DNA from: Streptomyces sp. MNU76 | GTDB lineage: Bacteria > Actinomycetota > Actinomycetes > Streptomycetales > Streptomycetaceae | Direction: 5' to 3' | Assembly (NCBI RefSeq): GCF_020982545.1 | Contig: NZ_JAJKLK010000023.1 | Location: 62,001-126,000, forward strand | Length of the DNA stretch: 64,000 bases | In this document: positions 16,952 through 25,008 of the stretch, piece after piece | Position numbering within the stretch: the stretch's first letter is position 1 | Layout: the number at the start of each line of letters is the position of its first letter | Program-made: the position numbers and the translations under genes | The notes under the pieces: generated by a model | Databases searched by the model: none | What the model was told of the DNA's origin: nothing | The model's input: only the letters and a program-made list of their open reading frames with translations

Positions 16952-17575
16952 CTACCGGAACGGAACGTTCACGCAGGCCAGCCGGGCCCCCGCCGTCCCC
17001 GCGTGCCCCTCGTGCGTGGAGGTCGCCGCCTCGTGCAGCACCACGGACCGGGCCCCGCCCTCCCGGAACCGCCAGTCGACGACGGCGACGGAGCGCGCCG
17101 AACCGTCCTCGTTCGTCCGCACGTCCAGCCACACCTCGTTCTCCGGGTTGGCGTAGGCGGGGTCGACGGACGGCTGCTTCGGGTCGGCCTCGTCCTGGTA
17201 GTGCGGCCCTGCGTCGGCGGGCAGCCTGCCGCAGGGTTTGGTGTGGACGTGCGCCCCGTACGCGCGGTTCGCGACGAGATCCCGCAGCCGCAGCTCGACC
17301 CGCGTACCGCCGTCGCGCCGCAGCTCCTCCTTCACCTGCACCCGGCCGGCGACCGGCACCAGATCGGCGTTGTAGGTGACGGCGGGCGCCACGTCGGCGG
17401 TGGCGGCCGGGGCGAACACCGTCTTGACGACGAGCTTCGGGACGGGCACCTTCTCGGCGACGGTCTCGCTGGCGCCCGCGTTCGCGGCGACGCCGAGTCC
17501 ACCGGCGACGGCCACGACGGCGGCACCGGCCGCGATGAGGCGCTTGTTCTTCAGAGTGAGCTTGTGTCGTGCCAT
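16952..17575 (-). CDS. Secreted Cu/Zn superoxide dismutase-like protein
   Basis: The 207-residue protein has an N-terminal signal or anchor (about residues 12-36). SOD-like segments follow: AYGAHVHTKPCGRL, with histidines near 108-110 and a Cys, AGPHYQDE, a long acidic stretch and the closing ATSTHEGHAGTAGARLACVN, where the second Cys would form the usual disulfide. Whether the full metal set is present is uncertain, so it may be a SOD-fold protein without dismutase activity. ATG 17575 fits. It converges with the HTH gene. Confidence 0.75.
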   Translation of the reverse strand: MARHKLTLKNKRLIAAGAAVVAVAGGLGVAANAGASETVAEKVPVPKLVVKTVFAPAATADVAPAVTYNADLVPVAGRVQVKEELRRDGGTRVELRLRDLVANRAYGAHVHTKPCGRLPADAGPHYQDEADPKQPSVDPAYANPENEVWLDVRTNEDGSARSVAVVDWRFREGGARSVVLHEAATSTHEGHAGTAGARLACVNVPFR

Positions 17576-17766
17576 GGGGATTGTCCGATTCGTGGGGGGT
17601 GAACGGGATCATCAACAGCTCGGCGCCTCAACTACCGTTGACTGCAACGGAGTTGAGGCGCCGACGGCGCTGTGCCACGACACTACAACGACACATATGA
17701 CGGAATTGGCTCGCTACCGCCGGGTACTGGGGAGACTTGGCGAAAGATCCCCGGCGCGGGGGCGAC

Positions 17767-18909
17767 TCAGCTGAGCGAGCCCAGCGCCGACGGCTCGAAC
17801 GTCTTCAGTTCGTCGAAGCGGCCCTGGAGCACCTTCGCCGCCCACTCGGGGTCCTGGAGCAGCGCACGGCCCACGGCGACGAGGTCGAACTCCTCCGCCT
17901 CCAGCCCGTCCAGCAGGTCGTCGATCCCCTTCGCCGCCGCCCCCTCACCGGTGAACACGGCGAGGAACTCCCCGTCCAGGCCGACCGAACCGACCGTGAT
18001 GGTCGGCTTGCCGGTGAGCTTCTTCGTCCAGCCCGCGAGGTTCAGCTCGGACCCCTCGAACTCCGCCTGCCAGTAGCGGCGCGTGGACGCGTGGAAGGCG
18101 TCGACACCGGCCGCCACCAGCGGGCTCAGCATCGCCTCCAGCTCCTGGGGCGTCTCGGCGAGACGCGCGTCATACGCGTCCTGCTTCCACTGCGAGTAGC
18201 GGAAGATGACGGGGAAGTCGGCGGACACGGAGTCCCGTACGGCCGCCACGACCTCCGCCGCGAACTTGGTACGGGCGACGAGGTCCCCGCCGTAGGCGTC
18301 GGTGCGACGGTTGGTGTGCTCCCAGAGGAACTGGTCGACCAGGTAGCCGTGGGCGCCGTGGATCTCGACGCCGTCCATGCCGATGCGCTCGGCCTCGGCG
18401 GCGGACTTGGCGAAGGCCGCGACGACCTCGTCGATGTCGGCCTGGGTCATCGCCCGGCCGCCCTCGGCCTCGGTGCCGTCGGGCCGCAGACCGGAGGGGC
18501 CGAGGACGGGGGCCTCGGGGAACAGCTTGCCCTGCTGCCGGACGGTCCCGATGTGCCACAGCTGCGGCACGATCGTCCCGCCCCCGGCGTGCACGGCCTC
18601 CGCGACCCTCGCCCACCCGGCGAGCTGCTCCTCACCGGCGAACCGGGGCACCCCGTCGAGGTCCCCCGCCGTCTCGTGCCCGACGTACGTCCCCTCGGTC
18701 ACGATCAGCCCGACCCCCGCGGCCGCCCGCCGCCCGTAGTACGAGGCGACGTCCGCGCCGGGCACACCCCCGGGCGAGAACACCCGCGTCATCGGCGCCA
18801 TCGCGATCCGATTGGGGATGGTCAGCCCGTTGATCGTGACGGGCCGGGACAGCACCTCGGCGGCTCGGGACGTGGAACCAGTGGTGGAGGCGGTGGAAGC
18901 GGTGGTCAC
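17767..18909 (-). CDS. Old Yellow Enzyme-family NADH:flavin oxidoreductase
   Basis: The 380-residue TIM-barrel FMN enzyme shows INGLTIPNRIAMAPMTRVFS at ~24-43, EGTYVGHE, VPQLWHIG, GMDGVEIHGAHGYLVDQFLW with the substrate-binding His pair, NRRTDAYGG and the C-terminal VAVGRALLQDPEW. Members reduce activated C=C bonds or quinone-type xenobiotics with NAD(P)H. GTG 18909 follows GAGGAG at good spacing; ATG 18948 would add an unconserved stretch. Palindromes just upstream suggest a dedicated repressor, which is not encoded next to it. Confidence 0.9.
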   Translation of the reverse strand: MTTASTASTTGSTSRAAEVLSRPVTINGLTIPNRIAMAPMTRVFSPGGVPGADVASYYGRRAAAGVGLIVTEGTYVGHETAGDLDGVPRFAGEEQLAGWARVAEAVHAGGGTIVPQLWHIGTVRQQGKLFPEAPVLGPSGLRPDGTEAEGGRAMTQADIDEVVAAFAKSAAEAERIGMDGVEIHGAHGYLVDQFLWEHTNRRTDAYGGDLVARTKFAAEVVAAVRDSVSADFPVIFRYSQWKQDAYDARLAETPQELEAMLSPLVAAGVDAFHASTRRYWQAEFEGSELNLAGWTKKLTGKPTITVGSVGLDGEFLAVFTGEGAAAKGIDDLLDGLEAEEFDLVAVGRALLQDPEWAAKVLQGRFDELKTFEPSALGSLS

Positions 18910-18934
18910 GTGGGGACTCCTCGGAGGGGAGAGC

Positions 18935-18958
18935 GGAATGCATTCCATGCGCACGCAT
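18935..18958 (-). promoter_or_regulatory. Palindromes upstream of the Old Yellow Enzyme gene
   Basis: GGAATGCATTCC (18935-18946) is a perfect 12-bp palindrome. It is followed at once by ATGCGCACGCAT (18947-18958), arms of 5 bp around CA. They lie 26-49 bp upstream of the start, where a repressor operator is expected. Confidence 0.5.
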
Positions 18959-19116
18959 ATAGCGCGCGTCCCTCCGCACAACCACCCCCACCGCCACGGA
19001 ATTCCACCCACCACCCCCACGCGCTGTGACCCCGGACACGCCATGCCACGGGCGCCGCCCCACCCGCCCGCTCACCCGCCGGCTCGCTCACCCACCCGCT
19101 CGCCGCAGGAAACGCC

Positions 19117-19156
19117 CGAGGGCGGCACCCCCCGATTCCAGGGAGTGCCGCCCTCG
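19117..19156 (-). terminator. Terminator of groEL
   Basis: A perfect 12-bp stem CGAGGGCGGCAC/GTGCCGCCCTCG (arms 19117-19128 and 19145-19156) begins 32 nt past the groEL stop codon. It is strong and GC-rich without a clear T-run. Confidence 0.8.
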
Positions 19157-19187
19157 GTACCGCAGGACGGTGATCGACCGGGGTCGA

Positions 19188-20810
19188 TCAGAAGTCCATG
19201 TCACCGCCCGGCATGCCGCCGCCGGCGGGCGCGGCGGCCTTCTCCGGCTTGTCGGCGATGACGGCCTCGGTGGTCAGGAAGAGCGCGGCGATGGAGGCGG
19301 CGTTCTGCAGAGCGGAACGCGTCACCTTCGCCGGGTCGATGATGCCGGAGGCGATCATGTCGACGTACTCACCGGTCGCGGCGTTCAGGCCGTGGCCGAC
19401 CTGGAGGTTGCGGACCTTCTCCACGACGACGCCGCCCTCAAGGCCACCGTTGACGGCGATCTGCTTGAGCGGGGCCTCCAGCGCGAGCTTCACGGCGTTG
19501 GCGCCGGTCGCCTCGTCACCCTCCAGCTCCAGCTTCTCGAAGACCTGGGAGGCCTGCAGCAGGGCCACGCCACCACCGGCGACGATGCCCTCCTCGACGG
19601 CCGCCTTCGCGTTGCGAACGGCGTCCTCGATGCGGTGCTTGCGCTCCTTGAGCTCCACCTCGGTCGCGGCACCGGCCTTGATGACGGCCACGCCGCCCGC
19701 GAGCTTCGCCAGGCGCTCCTGGAGCTTCTCGCGGTCGTAGTCCGAGTCGCTGTTCTCGATCTCGGCGCGGATCTGGTTGACCCGGCCCTGGACCTGCTCC
19801 GAGGAGCCGGACCCGTCGACGATGGTGGTCTCGTCCTTGGTGATGACGACCTTGCGGGCACGGCCCAGGAGGTCGATGGTGGTGTTCTCCAGCTTGAGGC
19901 CGACCTCCTCGGAGATGACCTCGCCGCCGGTGAGGATGGCGATGTCGTTCAGCATCGCCTTGCGGCGGTCACCGAAGCCCGGAGCCTTGACGGCGACGGA
20001 CTTGAAGGTGCCACGGATCTTGTTGACGACCAGGGTCGACAGGGCCTCGCCCTCGACGTCCTCGGCGATGATCAGCAGCGGCTTGCCCGACTGCATGACC
20101 TTCTCCAGGAGCGGGAGCAGGTCCTTGACGTTGGTGACCTTGGAGTTGGCGATGAGGATGTAGGGGTCCTCCAGGACCGCCTCCATGCGCTCCATGTCGG
20201 TCGCGAAGTACGCCGAGATGTAGCCCTTGTCGAAGCGCATGCCCTCGGTGAGCTCAAGCTCCAGACCGAAGGTCTGCGACTCCTCGACGGTGATGACGCC
20301 TTCCTTGCCGACCTTGTCCATGGCCTCGGCGATCAGCTCGCCGATCTGGGTGTCGGCGGCGGAGATGGAGGCCGTGGAGGCGATCTGCTCCTTGGTCTCG
20401 ACCTCCTTGGCCTGGTCGAGCAGCGCACCGGAGACGGCCTCGACGGCCTTCTCGATGCCGCGCTTGAGGGCCATCGGGTTGGCGCCGGCGGCTACGTTGC
20501 GCAGGCCCTCGCGTACGAGCGCCTGGGCGAGAACGGTCGCGGTGGTCGTACCGTCACCGGCGACGTCGTCCGTCTTCTTGGCGACTTCCTTGACCAGCTC
20601 GGCGCCGATCTTCTCGTACGGGTCCTCGAGCTCGATCTCCTTGGCGATGGACACACCGTCGTTGGTGATCGTGGGGGCGCCCCACTTCTTCTCGAGGACG
20701 ACGTTCCGGCCCTTGGGGCCGAGCGTCACCTTGACGGCGTCCGCGAGCTGGTTCATGCCGCGCTCGAGGCCGCGCCGCGCCTCCTCGTCGAACGCGATGA
20801 TCTTGGCCAT
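19188..20810 (-). CDS. groEL: 60-kDa chaperonin GroEL (groEL2 type)
   Basis: The 540-residue protein is full length and opens AKIIAFDEEARRGLERGMNQ. It contains the ATP-binding VAGDGTTTATVLAQALV and the chaperonin signature AAVEEGIVAGGG near the C-terminus, and ends GGGMPGGDMDF, the Gly/Met tail. No groES is adjacent, so this is the separate groEL copy that many Streptomyces carry in addition to a groESL operon. ATG 20810 has GAGG upstream. A CIRCE-type operator lies 162-188 bp upstream, indicating HrcA control and heat induction. Confidence 0.97.
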   Translation of the reverse strand: MAKIIAFDEEARRGLERGMNQLADAVKVTLGPKGRNVVLEKKWGAPTITNDGVSIAKEIELEDPYEKIGAELVKEVAKKTDDVAGDGTTTATVLAQALVREGLRNVAAGANPMALKRGIEKAVEAVSGALLDQAKEVETKEQIASTASISAADTQIGELIAEAMDKVGKEGVITVEESQTFGLELELTEGMRFDKGYISAYFATDMERMEAVLEDPYILIANSKVTNVKDLLPLLEKVMQSGKPLLIIAEDVEGEALSTLVVNKIRGTFKSVAVKAPGFGDRRKAMLNDIAILTGGEVISEEVGLKLENTTIDLLGRARKVVITKDETTIVDGSGSSEQVQGRVNQIRAEIENSDSDYDREKLQERLAKLAGGVAVIKAGAATEVELKERKHRIEDAVRNAKAAVEEGIVAGGGVALLQASQVFEKLELEGDEATGANAVKLALEAPLKQIAVNGGLEGGVVVEKVRNLQVGHGLNAATGEYVDMIASGIIDPAKVTRSALQNAASIAALFLTTEAVIADKPEKAAAPAGGGMPGGDMDF

Positions 20811-20953
20811 GTGAAGTGGTCCTCCCGGACTGGGGTGGATTGCTCCGGACCGCGCTGGCGCCCGCGACGGACGGCCTGCCTGCCTCGTGGTTCCTTGCCC
20901 CACCCGGCCTGCGGGCCTCACCGACCCGGTCCTCGTTGTCACTCTCACCTTCA

Positions 20954-20998
20954 GAGTGCTAACGCCAATGATTAGCACTCGACCATGCCGAGTGCAAG
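20954..20998 (-). promoter_or_regulatory. CIRCE operator with an extra half-site
   Basis: On the plus strand TTAGCACTC (20972-20980), 9 nt, then GAGTGCAAG (20990-20998) matches the CIRCE consensus with two changes in the second arm. A third half-site GAGTGCTAA lies at 20954-20962, also 9 nt away, creating an everted pair with the first arm. HrcA binds CIRCE and represses chaperonin genes. Confidence 0.85.
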
Positions 20999-21094
20999 CG
21001 GCTCTCGATGATCCGCAGGTGAACGCGCCCGCGCACGCGCCGCCCCGGTGGCCCCGCACACCCCTCACACGCAGGAGGGTCCGCAGCACACGCA

Positions 21095-21130
21095 GGAGGG
21101 CCCGCACCCCTGACGGGGTGCGAGCCCTCC
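21095..21130 (-). terminator. Terminator of the cold-shock gene
   Basis: GGAGGG and GCACCCC pair with GGGGTGC and CCCTCC around a short loop, with an internal CCC/GAG bulge. It lies 45 nt past the stop codon of the cold-shock gene and is preceded by a direct repeat of ACGCAGGAGGG. Confidence 0.7.
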
Positions 21131-21175
21131 CGAAAAAGACGAAGAACGTCGCTGCGTGAAACCCGGCGCGTTACT

Positions 21176-21382
21176 TCAGCCGACCGCGAGCCGGACCATG
21201 TCCGCCTGCGGTCCCTTCTGACCCTGCGAGATCTCGAACTCGACCCGCTGGCCCTCTTCCAGGGTGCGGTAACCGTCCATCTGGATCGCGCTGTAGTGGA
21301 CGAATACATCCGCACCACCGTCGACCGCGATGAAGCCGTACCCCTTCTCCGCGTTGAACCACTTGACGGTGCCCTGAGCCAT
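21176..21382 (-). CDS. Cold-shock protein, CspA family
   Basis: The 68-residue single cold-shock domain has both RNA-binding motifs, KGYGFI and VFVHYSAI. It opens AQGTVKWFNAEKGYGFI. Such proteins bind single-stranded RNA/DNA and melt RNA structures. ATG 21382 is preferred to the upstream ATG 21412 because it gives the canonical family start. The upstream region is long and comparatively AT-rich, consistent with a long regulated leader as in other csp genes. From memory the position matches scoF4 of S. coelicolor. Confidence 0.95.
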   Translation of the reverse strand: MAQGTVKWFNAEKGYGFIAVDGGADVFVHYSAIQMDGYRTLEEGQRVEFEISQGQKGPQADMVRLAVG

Positions 21383-21746
21383 GCCTAACTCCCCTATTAC
21401 TGGCCCTTGCACAGATCCACACTTCGCGGATCCGGGTCAGACCTCACCCCCCAACGGTTGGGGGCGTGCGCCGGAACGCGTCGACCGCGGCCGAATGTAT
21501 CTGTCCAACTGCCCTCTGCAACAGGTCAATCGGACGAGAATTCTGGACACGACCGGTCGGGAATGTACGAACAATTCGTCTGAATTCAGGGCAAGTCGGG
21601 CCCCACAAAAGGAACGAAATACGCAAAAGGCCTGCACACTTTGGCTACTTCATATAGGGCGTGCGGCGCGATCAGATATGCGCCCGGCAAGGAATCACTA
21701 CGGTGATCGGACCGGGTTCCCCAACTCTACAGTGCTCAACCATAGA
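21383..21746 (-). promoter_or_regulatory. Long AT-richer upstream region of the cold-shock gene
   Basis: This 364-bp gap has no convincing gene; the short reading frames on both strands lack ribosome sites. It is visibly less GC-rich than the rest of the window, particularly 21540-21740. A promoter and long leader for the cold-shock gene are the most likely content. I could not fix a -10/-35 pair with confidence. Confidence 0.4.
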
Positions 21747-21785
21747 GAATTGCCCCCTCCGCTTCTCTCACGGAGGGGGCAATTC
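21747..21785 (-). terminator. Perfect 15-bp hairpin terminator downstream of cysO
   Basis: GAATTGCCCCCTCCG (21747-21761) and its exact complement (21771-21785) flank a 9-nt loop. It lies 57 nt past the cysO stop codon and probably ends the thrC-cysO transcript, possibly working in both directions. Confidence 0.8.
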
Positions 21786-21842
21786 GATGAACTCTCGGTA
21801 ATCAAGGTTACCGACGGTTACTACCGGCCGGTACGACGGCGG

Positions 21843-22118
21843 TCAGCCACCGGCGACCGCGGGAATGATCGACACACCCGCACCGTCCGGCGTGGCCGTC
21901 TCCAGACCCTGCTCGAACCGGACGTCGTCGTCGTTCACGTACACGTTCACGAACCGCCGCAGCTTGCCCTGATCGTCGAGCACCCGGGCGGCGATCCCGT
22001 TGTGGTTCTTCTCCAGATCGGCGATGACCTCGGCGAGGGTGGCGCCCTCCGCACTCACCTCGGCCTGCCCGCCGGTGTAGGTACGAAGAATGGTGGGGAT
22101 GCGGACGCTGACGCTCAT
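21843..22118 (-). CDS. cysO: Sulfur-carrier protein, MoaD/ThiS family (CysO-like)
   Basis: The 91-residue ubiquitin-like protein starts SVSVRIPTILRTYTGGQAEV and ends PAVAGG. The Gly-Gly tail is the part that is adenylated and converted to a thiocarboxylate. The internal RFVNVYVNDDDVRF is very close to M. tuberculosis CysO, which supplies sulfur for cysteine synthesis with CysM and Mec. Those partners are not in this window, and the carrier may also feed other sulfur-transfer pathways. It follows thrC by 94 bp, with a repeat arm between them. ATG 22118 leads directly into the family sequence. Confidence 0.88.
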   Translation of the reverse strand: MSVSVRIPTILRTYTGGQAEVSAEGATLAEVIADLEKNHNGIAARVLDDQGKLRRFVNVYVNDDDVRFEQGLETATPDGAGVSIIPAVAGG

Positions 22119-22149
22119 GACTTGTGACCTCCGGGTCGGTGCAGAAGAG

Positions 22150-22195
22150 TTAGGGGCGCGGGGAACTGCGCGACCAGCCCCCACGGACCCGCAGA
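22150..22195. repeat. Single arm of the intergenic repeat
   Basis: GGGGCGCGGGGAACTGCGCG then ACCAGCCCCCACGGACCCG is one arm of the family described at 3630-3925, here without its inverted partner, in the 94-bp gap between thrC and cysO. If it acted as a full terminator it would reduce cysO expression from the thrC promoter. Confidence 0.75.
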
Positions 22196-22212
22196 CGAAC
22201 GACTACCAGGCC

Positions 22213-23514
22213 TCAGACAAGGCCGGCCTCACGGAACGAGTCGAGGTTGGGCCGAATGGTCGCGGTCAGCCCCGTCCCGGCCACCGCGTCCAGCGTCTTC
22301 AGACCGTCCCCCGTGTTGAGCACGACCGTGGTGAGCGTCGGGTCGAGGAGCCCGTCCTCGATCAGCTTCTTCGTGACACCGACGGTCACGCCACCGGCGG
22401 TCTCCGCGAAGATGCCCTCCGTCCGCGCGAGCAGCTTGATCGCCTCGACGACCTGCTCGTCCGTCACGTCCTCCACGGCCCCACCGGTCCGCCGCGCGAT
22501 GTCCAGCACGTACGGCCCGTCCGCCGGGTTGCCGATCGCGAGCGACTTGGCGATGGTGTTCGGCTTCTGCGGGCGCACCACGTCGTGCCCGGCCTTGAAG
22601 GCCACCGACACCGGCGAGCACCCCTCGGCCTGCGCACCGAAGATCTTGTACGGCTTGTCCTCGACGAGCCCGAGCTTGATCAGCTCCTGCAGCCCCTTGT
22701 CGATCTTGGTGAGCTGCGACCCGGAGGCGATCGGCACGACCAGCTGGTCGGGGAGCTGCCAGCCGAGCTGCTCGCAGATCTCGTACGCGAGCGTCTTGGA
22801 GCCCTCGGCGTAGTACGGCCGCAGGTTGACGTTCACGAAGCCCCAGCCCTCGCCGGCCGGGTCGCCGATCAGCTCGGAGCAGAAGCGGTTCACGTCGTCG
22901 TAGTTGCCCTCGATGCCGACGAGCTCGCCGCCGTAGATCGCGGCCATGACGACCTTGCCCTGCTCCAGGTCGTGCGGGATGAACACGCAGGACCGGAAGC
23001 CGGCGCGGGCGGCGGCGGCGCCGACGGCACCGGCCAGGTTGCCCGTGGAGGAGCAGGAGAGGGTGGTGAAGCCGAAGGCGCGGGCCGCCTCCAGGGCCTG
23101 TGCGACGACCCGGTCCTTGAAGGAGTGCGTCGGGTTGCCCGAGTCGTCCTTGACGAAGAGCTTGCCGGCGTCGACGCCGAGCGCGGCGGCCAGGTTGTCG
23201 GCCTTGACGAGCTGGGTCCAGCCGGGGTTGATGTTCGGCTTGGTGGCCACGTCCGCCGGGACGGGCAGCAGGGGCGCGTACCGCCAGATGTTCGCGGGAC
23301 CGGACTCGATCCGCTTGCGCAGCTCCTCCGTGTCGTAGGCGGAGTAGTCGTACGCGATCTCCAGCGGCCCGAAACACTCCTCGCACGCGAAGACCGGGCC
23401 GAGGGGTACGCGGTGACCGCACTCACGACAGCTCAGAGCGGCGGCGGGGCCGAGGTCTACTGTGGAGGTCGAGCCGAGGGAGTCGGTGGTGCTTGCAACA
23501 GTCTGCGCAGCCAT
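22213..23514 (-). CDS. thrC: Threonine synthase
   Basis: The 433-residue PLP enzyme converts O-phosphohomoserine to threonine. It begins with a four-Cys zinc-finger-like segment (SCRECGHRVPL then ACEECFGPL), followed by KDDSGNPTHSFKDRVV containing the PLP Lys, SCSSTGNLAGAVG for phosphate binding, and VLNTGDGLKT near the end. ATG 23514 is chosen because it starts the conserved region; in-frame ATG 23538 and the frame start at 23547 lie inside the riboswitch 3' stem. Control is likely by S-adenosylmethionine through that riboswitch, which fits the competition for O-phosphohomoserine between threonine and methionine synthesis. Confidence 0.95.
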   Translation of the reverse strand: MAAQTVASTTDSLGSTSTVDLGPAAALSCRECGHRVPLGPVFACEECFGPLEIAYDYSAYDTEELRKRIESGPANIWRYAPLLPVPADVATKPNINPGWTQLVKADNLAAALGVDAGKLFVKDDSGNPTHSFKDRVVAQALEAARAFGFTTLSCSSTGNLAGAVGAAAARAGFRSCVFIPHDLEQGKVVMAAIYGGELVGIEGNYDDVNRFCSELIGDPAGEGWGFVNVNLRPYYAEGSKTLAYEICEQLGWQLPDQLVVPIASGSQLTKIDKGLQELIKLGLVEDKPYKIFGAQAEGCSPVSVAFKAGHDVVRPQKPNTIAKSLAIGNPADGPYVLDIARRTGGAVEDVTDEQVVEAIKLLARTEGIFAETAGGVTVGVTKKLIEDGLLDPTLTTVVLNTGDGLKTLDAVAGTGLTATIRPNLDSFREAGLV

Positions 23515-23530
23515 GGAGGCGAGGCCCTTT

Positions 23531-23703
23531 CTCCTCATCTTCCTCACGACGCACTTCGCCGTGAGACGGATTTGGCACCTTCCCTAGCCGGGAGCCTCAC
23601 CACGATGACGATGACGCGACGATGCGCGAATGTCGTGGTCAGACCGGCTGGAGGGTTGCCGGGGCTTCATCGGGCCGTATCCCTCTGCCCCTCTGGATGA
23701 GCG
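23531..23703 (-). ncRNA. SAM-I (S-box) riboswitch upstream of thrC
   Basis: Read on the minus strand, the leader has the S-box landmarks in order: CTCATCCAGAGGGGC (23701-23687), TGAAGCCCCGGCAACC (23669-23654), an extended P3 arm, GGGAAGGTGCCAAATCC (23584-23568), a short P4 hairpin and GAAGATGAGG, which closes P1 with the first segment. The 3' strand of P1 overlaps the AGGAG site and a possible ATG for thrC, so control of translation is plausible. The match is by eye. Confidence 0.85.
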
Positions 23704-23834
23704 GTATTTGGTTGTATACGCCGACCAGCAGCGACATGCGATGGTCACCAGCGTTGTCCAAGACTGTAACCGAAGGCCAGGACAGTTGAGAGAGCCGTCC
23801 GAACCGCGAGATGAACGCAGAGGAGCCGCGCACT

Positions 23835-24779
23835 GTGCTGAACGAAGTCGAGCGCTGGCTGAGTACCCGCTCCTGGTCCACGTCCGACCGCCCGCTCCAC
23901 CGGATCATGGCCGCGAAACGCGCCACGGGACAGACGGTCAGCGTCGTCCTGCCCGCGCTGAACGAGGAGGAGACGGTCGGCGACATCGTCGCGATCATCC
24001 GTCACGACCTCATGCGACAGGTCCCGCTCGTCGACGAGATCGTGGTCGTCGACTCCGGCTCGACCGACCGGACGTCGCAGGTCGCGGCGGCCGCCGGGGC
24101 GACGGTCGTCCACCGCGACGACATCCTGCCCCGCATCCCGGCCGTGCCCGGCAAGGGCGAGGTCCTGTGGCGGTCGCTGATGGTGACCTCCGGCGACATC
24201 GTCTGCTTCATCGACGCGGACCTCAGGGAGTTCTCGTCGGACTTCGTCTCCGGGATCGTCGGCCCGCTGCTCACCGACCCCGGTGTCGACCTCGTCAAGG
24301 GGATGTACGACCGCCCCCTGGGCTCGGCCGCCGGTCAGGGCGGGCGTGTGACGGAGCTCATGGCCCGCCCCCTGCTCAACATGCACTGGCCGCAGCTGGC
24401 CGGCTTCGTGCAGCCGCTCGGCGGCGAGTACGCGGCGCGGCGCTCACTGCTCGAACGACTGCCGTTCCCGGTGGGCTACGGCATCGAGCTGGGCATGCTG
24501 GTCGACGCGCTGCACCTGGTCGGCCTCGACGCGCTCGCGCAGGTCGACGTGGGCGTCCGCAAACACCGGCACCAGGACGGGGCGGCGCTGGGCCGCATGT
24601 CGGCGGCGATCTACCGCACGGCTCAGTTGCGGCTGGCCCGGGGGCACCTGATCCGTCCCGTCCTGACGCAGTTCGAGCGGGGCCGGGAGGGTTTTGAGCC
24701 GCGCACGTACTCGGTGGACCTGGAGGAACGACAGCCGATGCTGGAGATCGAGGAGTACGCGGAACGAAAGGCGGCGTAG
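23835..24779 (+). CDS. gpgS: Glucosyl-3-phosphoglycerate synthase
   Basis: The ~314-residue GT-A glycosyltransferase transfers glucose from a nucleotide sugar to 3-phosphoglycerate, the first step towards glucosylglycerate and, in mycobacteria, methylglucose polysaccharides. Visible: SVVLPALNEEETVGDIV at the sugar-nucleotide site, VVDSGSTDRTSQVA, CFIDADL as the metal-binding DxD equivalent, and GYGIELGMLVD. GTG 23835 follows GAGGAG and gives VLNEVERWL; the in-frame ATG 23811 has no ribosome site. It is followed by otsA and otsB, forming a compatible-solute neighbourhood. Confidence 0.87.
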   Translation: MLNEVERWLSTRSWSTSDRPLHRIMAAKRATGQTVSVVLPALNEEETVGDIVAIIRHDLMRQVPLVDEIVVVDSGSTDRTSQVAAAAGATVVHRDDILPRIPAVPGKGEVLWRSLMVTSGDIVCFIDADLREFSSDFVSGIVGPLLTDPGVDLVKGMYDRPLGSAAGQGGRVTELMARPLLNMHWPQLAGFVQPLGGEYAARRSLLERLPFPVGYGIELGMLVDALHLVGLDALAQVDVGVRKHRHQDGAALGRMSAAIYRTAQLRLARGHLIRPVLTQFERGREGFEPRTYSVDLEERQPMLEIEEYAERKAA

Positions 24780-24799
24780 GGGTGGGGCCGGGGTGCGTT

Positions 24800-24915
24800 G
24801 TCGGGCGCGGGTCCGGTGGGGGCTGGTCGCGCAGTTCCCCGCGCCCCTGAAAAGCAGGGGCTGGTCTTTAGGGGCGCGGGGAACTGCGCGAGAAGCCCCC
24901 ACCGGACCCGCAGCC
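24800..24915. repeat. Paired inverted intergenic repeat
   Basis: A near-perfect inverted repeat: GGGTCCGGTGGGGGCTGGTC then GCGCAGTTCCCCGCGCCCCT on the left (24809-24848) and its complement on the right (about 24868-24909), with an AAAGCAGGGGCTGG centre. It belongs to the 3630 family, sits 30 nt past gpgS, and could fold to a ~45-bp hairpin. Confidence 0.85.
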
Positions 24916-25008
24916 ACAGACGAAACAGGCACCCCCCACCCCATAGGCACCCCGTAGACGGCCGAACCGTACGTTTGACCGGCGAACCCAGGGGCTAGGT
25001 TGAGCCGT

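Noticed and set aside
23544..23642. A possible Thr-rich leader peptide (CTG start, TTTFAHRR) upstream of thrC
   Set aside because: The same DNA shows all SAM-I riboswitch landmarks in order, the start codon would be a rare CTG and there is no ribosome site.
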